This document shows, piece by piece, positions 7,922 to 15,950 of a DNA stretch of 64,000 nt. This DNA is from an uncultured bacterium (GTDB lineage: Bacteria; Bacteroidota; Bacteroidia; Bacteroidales; Bacteroidaceae), in assembly GCA_946188155.1 (NCBI GenBank), contig CAMHUC010000008.1, positions 26,292-90,291 on the forward strand, in the 5' to 3' direction. A program made the translations under genes and the position numbers. How positions within the stretch are numbered: position 1 is the stretch's first letter; every line of letters starts with the position of its first letter. The notes under the pieces are model-generated. The model was not told the origin of the DNA. It saw only the letters and a program-made list of their open reading frames with translations, and searched no databases.

Positions 7922-10900
7922 TTAAAACGAAACGTTCAGTCCGAAGGTGAGGTTGAGGGGGATGGGATAGTTGAATCCTGGGTTCTCGGGGTCGGCACCG
8001 GAGAACTTGCTGCTCTTGATGGTGAGCAGGTTCTGGGCAGACAGGTAGAGGCGGATGCGCTTCATGCGGAGTTTCTGCGAGAACTTATCGGGCGCGTTGA
8101 AGCCCAGTTGTATGGTGCGCAGTTTAAGGTATGAGCCGTTCTCGATGTAGTAGGACGATACGCGGCCCTCGTTGTTGGTGTCCGAACTGGTCAGTGCGGG
8201 GATGTCGCTGCCGGGGTTGGCGGGGCTCCAGGCGTCGAGGGCTCGGATGCCCTTGTTCAGGTAGGGCACGTTGATGTTGGAGTTGGCCCAGAAGTCGGTC
8301 TGCGACTTGTAGCCACGGCAGTCCACATCGACGCCCTGCACACCCTGCCAGAACATGGTGAAGTCGAACTGCTTGTACTGCAGGTAGACGTTCAGGCCCC
8401 AGGTGAAGGCGGGCGTCGGGTCGTAGATCCAGTCCTGGTCGGCCTCGCTGATGCGTCCGTCGCCGTTGAGGTCCTTATAGCGGATGCGCCCCAGTCCGGC
8501 ACCTTCCTGTGTGGCGTGGTTGTCGATCTCCTCCTGGCTCTTGAAGATGCCGTCGGCGATGTAGCCCACCTGTGCGCCCATCGGATGTCCCACGACACTC
8601 TTCACGCCGTTGCCGCCGAAGGTGCCCTTGGCAGCCACCGTCTCGGGCAGCTTGGTGATCTCGTTGGTGTAGCGGCTGATGTTACCGTTGATGTCCCACG
8701 AGAAGCCACTCTCCAGTTTGTGGCGGTAGCCCACGGAGAGTTCCCAACCCATGTTCTTCATCTCGCCGGCATTGATCCACTTCGAGGCACCCTCGCCCAT
8801 GGCACCGATGCCGTCCATCGGCAGCAGGATGTCCTTCGTCATCTTGTGGAACCAGTCGAGGCTTCCGTAGATCTCGTTGCGCAGCAGGGCGAAGTCGAGA
8901 CCGATGTTGTGCTGCGTGGTGGTCTCCCACTTGATGTCATCGTTGCCTCGCTGTGAGCGCACGTAGCCGTTGGCCAGTTGATAGCCGCCGTTGGAGCCGG
9001 TGATGTCGTAGGAGGAACCAGCCTGTCCGCTGCCCCAGAGGCCGGTAGATACTACAGCCTGATAGAGGGTGTAGCGGGCGGTGTTCGAGATCTCCTGGTT
9101 ACCGGTCTGTCCCCACGAGTAGCGCAGTTTCAGGTCGTCGAGCCACGAACTGGCCTTCTGCATGAACTTCTCCTGCGAGATGCGCCAGCCGAGCGAGACG
9201 GAGGGGAAGGTACCATACTGGTTGTTCGAACCGAAGCGGCTCGAGCCGTCGCGGCGTATCGTGATGCTGCCCATATAGCGGTCGTCGTAGGTGTAGTTCA
9301 CCTTGCCGAAGTACGACAGCAGGGAGAATCCGTTGCCCGAGCCCTCAGCCAACTGTCGCCCGGCACCTGCCGAAGGCCACATGTAGTCTGTGTTGAGGAT
9401 GGCCAGGTCGTAGCGCTTGGACGAGTTCCACTTGTAGTCCTGGCGGTTCACCTCCATACCAATCATGGCATCGCCACGGTGCTTGCCAATCTCGAGGTTA
9501 TAGGTGGCGATGGCGTTCCACATCCAGCGCATCCAGTGCTCCTGCTTGCTCTCCACGGCCGTGTCGGTGCGCTTCATCTTACCGTTGGCGATGGGGTAGG
9601 TGAAGAAGCGCTGCTCCTTCTGCGTGTAGTCCATGCCGAGGGTGGAGCGGATCATGAAGCCCTTGAAGGGCATGATGCTGATGTGGGCATCGCCGAAGGT
9701 GCGCCACTGGGTGTACTCGTTATCCTTATTATTATAGAGCAGGCTGAGGGGGTTCTCACGCTCGGAGTAGGCACCGAGGGCCTGTGCGTACTCACCGTTC
9801 TCGGCGTAGATGGGGAAGTTGGGGTTGAACTCCAGGGCATTCTCCAGTATGCCGCCAGGGGCATCGACGCCCTTGGTGCGGTTGATGGTGAAGTTCTCGC
9901 CGATGACGACCTTGCCGTCGAACAGTTTGTAGTCGGCATTGGCACGGGCGGAGAGACGGCTGAACTGCGAGTCCTTGATAGTACCCTTGTTGCCGTAGTA
10001 GCCCATCGAGAAGAAGGCGCTGCCCTTCTCCGAGCCGTTGCTGACGCTGACGTTGTACTGCTGTACGATGCCCGTGCGTGTGATCTCCTTGAACCAGTCG
10101 GTGTCGCCGGCTCGCACGGTGGCATTGTCGTCGAGGAACATGTTCATCGTCATGCCGTTGAGCATGGGATGGCCTGCGGCGTCGTAGGTCCAGTCGAAGT
10201 TGTAGCCCAGGTTGTTGTTATTGGGGTTCAGACCGTCGTTGACGGAGGCCTGCCAGAAGGCGCGTCCCCACTGGCTGGCGTTCATGGTCTCTATCTTGTT
10301 GGTGTAGAGCGAGGCGGCCACGGATGCGTCGAAGTTGACCTTCACCTTGCCGTCCTTGCCCTTCTTGGTGGTGATGATGATCACACCGTTGGCAGCGCGG
10401 CTACCGTAGATAGAGGCCGAGGCGGCATCCTTCAGAACCTGGATCGACTCGATGTCGTTGCCGTTGAGTTCGTGCATGCCCGACTTGGTGGGCACGCCGT
10501 CGATGATGTAGAGCGGGTCGTTGTCGTTGAGCGTGCCGATACCGCGGATGCGTACGGTGGCAGCACCGCTCGGGTTACCGTCGGCCTGGATGTTCATGCC
10601 CGGCACGCGGCCCTGCAGGGCCTTCATCGGGTTGTTCTCATTCTGCTTGGCCAGTTCGTTGACGCTCACCACCGAGACGGCACCCGTCAGGTCGGCCTTG
10701 CGCTGGGTGGTGTAGCCCGTGACGACCACCTCCTCCAGTGAGAGGGCATCGTCCTGCATGGTGACGGTCATGCCATTCTGGGCCTGCACCTCCTGCGTCA
10801 GATAGCCGATGTAGGAGATGACGAGGGTGGCCCCCTGGTTGACCTTGATCTTGAAGTTACCGTCGAAATCGGTCACGGTGCCGTTCGACGTTCCTTTCTC

Positions 10901-11032
10901 CATCACCGTGGCACCGATGACGGTCTCGCCCGTCTTGTCGACCACGGTTCCGCTAATCTCCGTCTGCGCGTACAATAGTGTAGCCGTCAGCAGGAGACAG
11001 AAGCTGAGTAACGCTCTTTTTAGCTGTTTCAT
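7922..11032 (-). CDS. SusC/RagA-family TonB-dependent receptor (SusC1)
   Basis: A 1036-aa outer-membrane transporter that imports oligosaccharides with SusD1, using TonB energy. Signal peptide to about residue 22 (LLYAQ); carboxypeptidase-regulatory-like domain 24-100; a TonB-box-like stretch (EEVVVTGYTTQ) before the plug, with the family motifs NNPMKALQGRVPGM, VRIRGIGTL and ASIYGSRAANGVIIITTKKG; then a beta-barrel ending in F (LTFGLNVSF). Nearest relative in the window is SusC2. It heads the operon SusC1-SusD1-SGBP1-GH32b, which closes at the terminator at 2876-2915. Fructan is the likely cargo from context. Confidence 0.95.
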   Translation of the reverse strand: MKQLKRALLSFCLLLTATLLYAQTEISGTVVDKTGETVIGATVMEKGTSNGTVTDFDGNFKIKVNQGATLVISYIGYLTQEVQAQNGMTVTMQDDALSLEEVVVTGYTTQRKADLTGAVSVVSVNELAKQNENNPMKALQGRVPGMNIQADGNPSGAATVRIRGIGTLNDNDPLYIIDGVPTKSGMHELNGNDIESIQVLKDAASASIYGSRAANGVIIITTKKGKDGKVKVNFDASVAASLYTNKIETMNASQWGRAFWQASVNDGLNPNNNNLGYNFDWTYDAAGHPMLNGMTMNMFLDDNATVRAGDTDWFKEITRTGIVQQYNVSVSNGSEKGSAFFSMGYYGNKGTIKDSQFSRLSARANADYKLFDGKVVIGENFTINRTKGVDAPGGILENALEFNPNFPIYAENGEYAQALGAYSERENPLSLLYNNKDNEYTQWRTFGDAHISIMPFKGFMIRSTLGMDYTQKEQRFFTYPIANGKMKRTDTAVESKQEHWMRWMWNAIATYNLEIGKHRGDAMIGMEVNRQDYKWNSSKRYDLAILNTDYMWPSAGAGRQLAEGSGNGFSLLSYFGKVNYTYDDRYMGSITIRRDGSSRFGSNNQYGTFPSVSLGWRISQEKFMQKASSWLDDLKLRYSWGQTGNQEISNTARYTLYQAVVSTGLWGSGQAGSSYDITGSNGGYQLANGYVRSQRGNDDIKWETTTQHNIGLDFALLRNEIYGSLDWFHKMTKDILLPMDGIGAMGEGASKWINAGEMKNMGWELSVGYRHKLESGFSWDINGNISRYTNEITKLPETVAAKGTFGGNGVKSVVGHPMGAQVGYIADGIFKSQEEIDNHATQEGAGLGRIRYKDLNGDGRISEADQDWIYDPTPAFTWGLNVYLQYKQFDFTMFWQGVQGVDVDCRGYKSQTDFWANSNINVPYLNKGIRALDAWSPANPGSDIPALTSSDTNNEGRVSSYYIENGSYLKLRTIQLGFNAPDKFSQKLRMKRIRLYLSAQNLLTIKSSKFSGADPENPGFNYPIPLNLTFGLNVSF

Positions 11033-11081
11033 TGTTGTTGTTTAAAAGGGTTAGTTAATACTTTGTTATCAAAATCTGATG

Positions 11082-11089
11082 CAAAGTTA
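11082..11089 (-). promoter_or_regulatory. -7 box of the SusC1 operon promoter
   Basis: TAACTTTG on the minus strand lies 49 nt before the SusC1 start. The -33 region has only a weak match, as expected of an activator-dependent promoter. Confidence 0.5.
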
Positions 11090-11211
11090 CTATCGGCGCA
11101 ACAACAAATGTATCAAAAATCGTTCTTCGGCTAACAAAAATGTTTCATGGTAACATCTCTTGCCGCCTTAGTCCGTAGCGTTTATGTGTTGAAACAAGAC
11201 GGGCAGAGCGG

Positions 11212-12759
11212 TCATTGCTCAGCCCTGAGGTCGGTGGGGTACTTGCCGAATTGCTTCTTGAAGCAGTTGGAGAAGTAGCTCGGCGTGTTGAAGCCTACCT
11301 CGAAGGCTATCTCCGATACGCTCTTCGTGGTCGATACCAGCAGGTTGTAGCCGCGCTGCAGCCGCATCTCGCGCAGCAGCTCCACGGGCGAGATGCCCGT
11401 CAGGGCTTTCACCTTACGGTAGAGCTGTACGCGGCTCATGCCCAGTTGGTCGCCCAGGTCCTCGACTTTCAGGTTGGGGTTCGACATATTCTTGCGGATG
11501 GCCTCGTTGAGCGTCTCTGCGAAGATGTTGTCCTGCGAACGGGGCACCGGCACCTCGTCTGCCGGTGTCTCGAATACGCGGCGCAGTGTACGGGTGTCGG
11601 GATTGGTGTAGAAGAGCGTCTGCTCCTCGTTCATCGTCTGCCGCTGGCGTATCGTGCGGCGTGTCTGCACCAAGGCCCTCCAGATGAGGAGCAGAGCAAC
11701 GATGAGCAGCACGATGGCTGCGAAACTGCCCGCCAGTACGCGGCGCTGGGTGTTGTAGAGTCCGAAGTAGTCTTCGAGTTTGTCCTGGATGGTGACCAGC
11801 TGCCCCATCTGCCGCTGCAGCTCGCTGGTGGTCTGGGCGATGGGCCAGGCATTCTCCTTGACCACCAGTATGCCCTGTAGGGTGTTCTCCCGCTCGTAGG
11901 GTCGGCCGGTGAGGATGTCGAGGGCCAGGCGTATGATGCGGTCGCCGCCCGTGGGATAGACATAGCTGGCCAGCTGGTGGCCGAACTGCACATAGTCGAG
12001 ACCCTCGCCGGGCATGCCGTCGATGCCCATGATGTGAACCTTACCCTCTGTGCCTGTCTCCACCACGGCCTTGTAGGCTCCCGTGGCCATGCCGTCGTTG
12101 TGGCAGAACACGATGTCGGGCCGTCGGCCGCTCCTGATCTGGTCTATCACGATGCGGTAGGTGCCCTCCGACGACCAGTCGCTCTCGCGCCATACGTAGT
12201 CCAGCTCCGGATGCCCCTCTACCACTCCGGCGAAGCCCTGATGGCGCTCCTGTGCCGGTGTGCTGCCCATCGAGGCCGTCACTTCGAGTATGAGCGGCTT
12301 GTGCCCCTCGGCCAGCAGGCCACGGGCCACGTCGACGGCATTCACGCCGATGGCACGGCCCGCCTCCACATTGCTGCCGCCGATGAAGGCGGTATAGTTG
12401 TCCGTAGCCACCTTGCGGTCGAAGCAGACGACGGGGATGCCCTGCTCCATCACCCGCGAGATGGCCTCGGCGATGGGGCCGGCCTCGTTGGGGGCCACCA
12501 CCAGCAGGTCGATGCCACTGGCTGCGAGGCTGTCTATCTGCCGAATCTGCCGCTGCGTGTCATCGTCGGCATTGGCTATCGTCACCTTGGCACCATGCTC
12601 ATACAGGTGCTGGGCGGCGAGCATCTCCTGGTTCACTTTCTCGCGCCACTGTCCGCCGCTGCACTGCGACACGGCAATCCGGTAGGTCTTCTCGTCAGGC
12701 CCGCAGGCCGAAAGCAGAACACCGCATAATATAATTAGGTATATGGCCTTCTTACGCAT
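11212..12759 (-). CDS. Minimal transmembrane sensor: PBP domain fused to AraC (HTCS2)
   Basis: A 515-aa protein with a lipobox-like leader (LLSACG), a LacI/RbsB-type periplasmic sugar-binding domain (~25-330), one transmembrane helix (~345-365), a linker of about 50 residues and an AraC DNA-binding domain (last ~100 residues). Kinase and receiver domains are all missing. Alignment by eye with HTCS1 shows identity up to FYTN just before the H-box, then a jump to LRRVFE, equivalent to the end of the HTCS1 receiver. This is a clean in-frame loss of about 215 residues. The sensor would have to act by direct membrane signalling, like ToxR-type one-component regulators. The start at 12759 is chosen because the promoter box lies at 12779-12786; the longer frame would begin upstream of it. 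Confidence 0.85.
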   Translation of the reverse strand: MRKKAIYLIILCGVLLSACGPDEKTYRIAVSQCSGGQWREKVNQEMLAAQHLYEHGAKVTIANADDDTQRQIRQIDSLAASGIDLLVVAPNEAGPIAEAISRVMEQGIPVVCFDRKVATDNYTAFIGGSNVEAGRAIGVNAVDVARGLLAEGHKPLILEVTASMGSTPAQERHQGFAGVVEGHPELDYVWRESDWSSEGTYRIVIDQIRSGRRPDIVFCHNDGMATGAYKAVVETGTEGKVHIMGIDGMPGEGLDYVQFGHQLASYVYPTGGDRIIRLALDILTGRPYERENTLQGILVVKENAWPIAQTTSELQRQMGQLVTIQDKLEDYFGLYNTQRRVLAGSFAAIVLLIVALLLIWRALVQTRRTIRQRQTMNEEQTLFYTNPDTRTLRRVFETPADEVPVPRSQDNIFAETLNEAIRKNMSNPNLKVEDLGDQLGMSRVQLYRKVKALTGISPVELLREMRLQRGYNLLVSTTKSVSEIAFEVGFNTPSYFSNCFKKQFGKYPTDLRAEQ

Positions 12760-12778
12760 AGTTGTCTGGTTTTGGCGA

Positions 12779-12809
12779 CAAAGGTAGTGAAAATCCGTCA
12801 AACAACAAA
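12779..12809 (-). promoter_or_regulatory. HTCS2 promoter
   Basis: Minus strand TTTG (12806-12809), 19 nt, TACCTTTG (12779-12786). It is a full Bacteroidetes promoter ending 19 nt before the HTCS2 start. Confidence 0.7.
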
Positions 12810-12822
12810 AGGAATGGCAGAA

Positions 12823-13458
12823 TTATTTGATGATGACGTCGAGCGTGACGGTGATTTCCTCGTTGCCCGCCTTGACGGGGTGTGGGATGTGCTGTAGGCC
12901 CTTGGGGGTGCTGGCATCGGGGGTGAAGGTGATGAGGATAGGTTCGCGACGGTCGGCCTGGCCTCGGTGCAGGATGACGACGGTACGCTCCTTGGTCTCG
13001 CCGACGTGCATGATGCCCAGGTCGAAACGGTCGGCAGAGAGGCGCAGAGTGTCGTTGATACGGATGGGGAACTGGCGGAGAAGCGTCTCCTCGGAGGTGA
13101 TGCAGGAGCCGGTGAGCGATAGGTGGACGGTTTTTCTTTTTGACTGTAGACTGTAGTTTTTTTGTTTTTCTGACTGTAGACTGTAGATGAGCGTGGCTGT
13201 CTCCTCGAAGTCGCCGCCCTTGCCCCGTGGGTTGAAGCGTAGGGTGATGGCGGCGGTATCGCCGGGTTGGATGAGGCTGTCCTTGGGGAATGCCACGGTG
13301 GTGCAGCCGCACGAGGTGTAGCCCTGGGTGAGGACCACGGCCTCGGTGCCGGCGTTGCGCAGCCAGAAGTCACGCTCCTGCACACCGTCAGCCTCGTGGA
13401 TGGTGCCGAGACTGACGGTGGCCAGACCGATGACGATGAGTGAGTCAGCGACAAACAT
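12823..13458 (-). CDS. DUF1573-domain protein
   Basis: A 211-aa protein with two Ig-like halves. The first half has the DUF1573 signature (F.LRNAG.EAVVLT...SCGCTTV...I.PGDTA.I.LRFNPRG), which is common in Bacteroidetes periplasmic proteins of unknown function. No convincing signal peptide is seen, so the start may be misplaced or the protein may depend on the upstream gene. Its ATG overlaps the last 14 nt of the GH32 gene, which implies translational coupling. Between the halves lies a short insertion made of two copies of CTACAGTCTACAGTCA, in frame, giving a YSLQS repeat. Its role in fructan use is unknown. Confidence 0.7.
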   Translation of the reverse strand: MFVADSLIVIGLATVSLGTIHEADGVQERDFWLRNAGTEAVVLTQGYTSCGCTTVAFPKDSLIQPGDTAAITLRFNPRGKGGDFEETATLIYSLQSEKQKNYSLQSKRKTVHLSLTGSCITSEETLLRQFPIRINDTLRLSADRFDLGIMHVGETKERTVVILHRGQADRREPILITFTPDASTPKGLQHIPHPVKAGNEEITVTLDVIIK

Positions 13459-15778
13459 ACTTGCGGCCGTCCTTGATGCAGATGCCTTTCTGGGGGGCGG
13501 TAAGCCTGCGGCCCAGAAGGTCGAATTGACAATTGACAGTTGACAGTTGACAATTGGCTAATTGAGGTTTTGCTATCGCCGTGGCGTTATCGGCATCGAG
13601 CGTCCAGGCCTTCAGGCTGGCCTGCATCTCGGTGGTGGCGAAGGCCTCGGCTTCGATGGCGCTGGCATCGCGGGGGAAGAGCCGCACGGAGAAGGCCCAG
13701 GTGTCGCAGACGAAGATGTCGGCGATGGAGCCGTCGAGGAACACGTGCAGCTTCAGTTTTTCGCCGGTAGCGACCTTACGGGGCAGCGTGGCCGTATAGA
13801 TGCCGGCGTAGGGGGCGGCATCGTTCACCTCGCGGTCGAGGGTGGTCAGGTCGAGGGTCAGCGTACACTTGTCGGTGTCGTAGGTCAGCGAAGCCTGCTT
13901 GTCACCCGACTTCAGGAAGCGGAAACCGCAGGTGCCGCTGGCCACGGTGAACTCGCCGAGCAATTCTATCTGCCGACCGCTGACGGGAGCCAGCGACTCG
14001 TTGCCGATGAGGGCCAGCTCCTTGGCGTAGGTGGTCTCTGTCCGCATACCCTCTAAGCCGCTGAAGGGCTTCTGCTGGAGCGAGCCGTCGGCGGCAATCG
14101 TGAGTTCGCGGGGCAGCGAGTAGTTGTGGGCCCAGCCCATCTCGAAGTTACGCTCCGTGGCCAGCTTGTCGGGAACGATACCTAAGAGCAGTGTCTTGCC
14201 ATCCTTCTGATAGATGGTGGGCGAGAGCAGGCCGTATCCGTCGCGGCTGATGCCGCCTATCTCGAGCGTCTGCATCTCGCCGTCGGGTGTGAACTTGCCG
14301 TCGCTGCCGATGGTGCCTACCCAGCAGAGGGTGCGCGTGCCGACACCCGTGCCGAGGGGTGTGCAGGTGAAGAGGTATTTGCCGTTGGCCATCGGGGTAA
14401 CATTGGGCATCTCCCAGAAGGTGCCGTGCAGCGTTGCCGTGGCACCCTGGAAGAAGGTGGTGCCGTCGTTCGTCCAGCTGCCGTTTTCCAGCCTATGCAG
14501 CGTGCAGCAGCCCACGCCGTTTCGGCCCGTGCCCACGATGACGTACTTTTGACCGTTGGCCTCGAAGTAATAGGGGTCGCGGAAGTCCTGGAAGCCGCCG
14601 GCTGGCGTGCCGTTGATGACGATGCCTTGCTTCTCCCATGTCCGTAGCGAAGCGTCGGTGGCCTTGGCCTGTGCGATGGTGGCGCGGGCATTGTCCACAG
14701 CGGTATATAGTATATAGGTGTCGCCACCGTCCTCATATACGCAGCCACTCCAGCAGCCCTTCAGGTCGTAGCTCTCGCCGGGAGCGATGGCGATGGGTTC
14801 CTCTGTCCAGTCGTAGAGGTTGTCCGACGAGATGTGTCCCCAGTGCAGTCGCGACATGTAGGGGCCGTTGGCATTCTTCTGGAAGAACAGGTGGTAGCGC
14901 CCCTCGCTGTAGGTCATGCCGTGAGTCTCGTTGGTCCAGGCTCCTGTGGGCATGCCGTGGAACCGCAGGCGCCACAGTGACTCGGCGTAGCGCGAGGCGG
15001 GATAGCTGAAGTCGGGTGAATACTGGCTGTAGTCGATTGGGTCGATACGGGTGAAGTCCGTCACCTCATTGCTGATGCTGATGTCGTCGATGAGGCCGCA
15101 GAAGGTGTTGAGCAGCATCTTCTTCGACCAGGGGTCTGTGCTGTCGGTGGCATCCTTGCCGATATAGAAGTCGGAGGAGCCGTGCACGATGTCGGAGCGG
15201 CTCATGCGTGCCGTGCCGATGGCAGAGCCGTTCAGGTAGAGCGTGGCGGCGTTGTTGGCCTTGTCGAGTGTGGCGGTCACAAGGCACCACTCACCGCGCG
15301 GCAGTTTCTGCGTGCCGTCGATGGTGAACAGGTAGCCGCCGGCGTATGCCGAGCCGAACTGGAAGCGCAGGTCGCCCTGCGAGGAGAGTTGCAGGGCAAA
15401 GCCCTTCTTGTCCTCGAGATTACCGCAGATGGTGGCGTAGGTAGGCGTGTCCTCGGCCACGTCGACCTTCATCATCGGGTAGGTCTCGGCAGCCAGGATG
15501 ACATTTATGGTCAGTGCCTCGGTGCTGAGCGAGCCGACGGGGATGGCGGCCTTCACGTAGTTGGAGTAGCCGTCGAAGCGGAGGGCCTGCCCCTGGATGG
15601 CATCGACGGTGAAGGCCGGCAGTTGTGATGCCACGGTGTACTGCTGGCCCGATGCGGCTTCGGTGATCTTGCCGTCGGCGGTGAGTGACATGTCGAAGTG
15701 TGCGGCAGCGGTTTGTGCCTCGCTGGCGATGGCCTGTGCGGCCATCAGCGTTGTCAGTAGTAGGTGTTTGATTCTCAT
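13445..15778 (-). CDS. GH32 exo-fructosidase-like enzyme with N-terminal LamG-type domain
   Basis: A 777-aa secreted glycosidase. Signal peptide to ~22 (EAQT), a concanavalin-like (LamG) jelly-roll domain at ~25-235, then a GH32 propeller and C-terminal beta-sandwich. The GH32 landmarks are W-TNETHG in place of WMNDPNG, LHWGH and YDW in blade 1, FRDPYYF (the RDP motif) and FWEMPN (acid/base Glu). The nucleophile position carries Glu instead of Asp, a variant within a recognisable motif. The protein ends in DLLGRRL...GICIKDGRK, a C-terminal signature also present in two other secreted proteins here. It has its own promoter (15805-15812), so it can be expressed apart from the SusC2 operon. Probable role: releasing fructose from fructans in the periplasm or outside the cell. 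Confidence 0.85.
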   Translation of the reverse strand: MRIKHLLLTTLMAAQAIASEAQTAAAHFDMSLTADGKITEAASGQQYTVASQLPAFTVDAIQGQALRFDGYSNYVKAAIPVGSLSTEALTINVILAAETYPMMKVDVAEDTPTYATICGNLEDKKGFALQLSSQGDLRFQFGSAYAGGYLFTIDGTQKLPRGEWCLVTATLDKANNAATLYLNGSAIGTARMSRSDIVHGSSDFYIGKDATDSTDPWSKKMLLNTFCGLIDDISISNEVTDFTRIDPIDYSQYSPDFSYPASRYAESLWRLRFHGMPTGAWTNETHGMTYSEGRYHLFFQKNANGPYMSRLHWGHISSDNLYDWTEEPIAIAPGESYDLKGCWSGCVYEDGGDTYILYTAVDNARATIAQAKATDASLRTWEKQGIVINGTPAGGFQDFRDPYYFEANGQKYVIVGTGRNGVGCCTLHRLENGSWTNDGTTFFQGATATLHGTFWEMPNVTPMANGKYLFTCTPLGTGVGTRTLCWVGTIGSDGKFTPDGEMQTLEIGGISRDGYGLLSPTIYQKDGKTLLLGIVPDKLATERNFEMGWAHNYSLPRELTIAADGSLQQKPFSGLEGMRTETTYAKELALIGNESLAPVSGRQIELLGEFTVASGTCGFRFLKSGDKQASLTYDTDKCTLTLDLTTLDREVNDAAPYAGIYTATLPRKVATGEKLKLHVFLDGSIADIFVCDTWAFSVRLFPRDASAIEAEAFATTEMQASLKAWTLDADNATAIAKPQLANCQLSTVNCQFDLLGRRLTAPQKGICIKDGRKYVCR

Positions 15779-15804
15779 TGCTTATTAGTCTTGATTTCTG
15801 GCTG

Positions 15805-15812
15805 CAAAGTTA
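15805..15812 (-). promoter_or_regulatory. -7 box of the GH32 promoter
   Basis: TAACTTTG on the minus strand, 26 nt before the GH32 start codon and just after the terminator of the SusC2 operon. Confidence 0.5.
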
Positions 15813-15876
15813 GGCATTATTGCCTTTCGGGGATATAACATTTGTTTCAAATGATGCAAAATTTCGTTCAAATCAG

Positions 15877-15912
15877 CAAAACGGGCAGCAGTAACCACCG
15901 TTACCGCTGCCC
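15877..15912 (-). terminator. terminator of the SusC2-SusD2-SGBP2 operon
   Basis: Minus-strand hairpin with GGGCAGCGGTAAC / GTTACTGCTGCCC arms followed by GTTTTGC. It lies about 40 nt after the SGBP2 stop. Confidence 0.75.
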
Positions 15913-15950
15913 ATTTACAGACTAACCAATTAACTATATGTATGAATCAA

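Noticed and set aside
12760..12801. Longer start for HTCS2
   Set aside because: It lies upstream of the promoter -7 box at 12779-12786, so it would not be in the mRNA.
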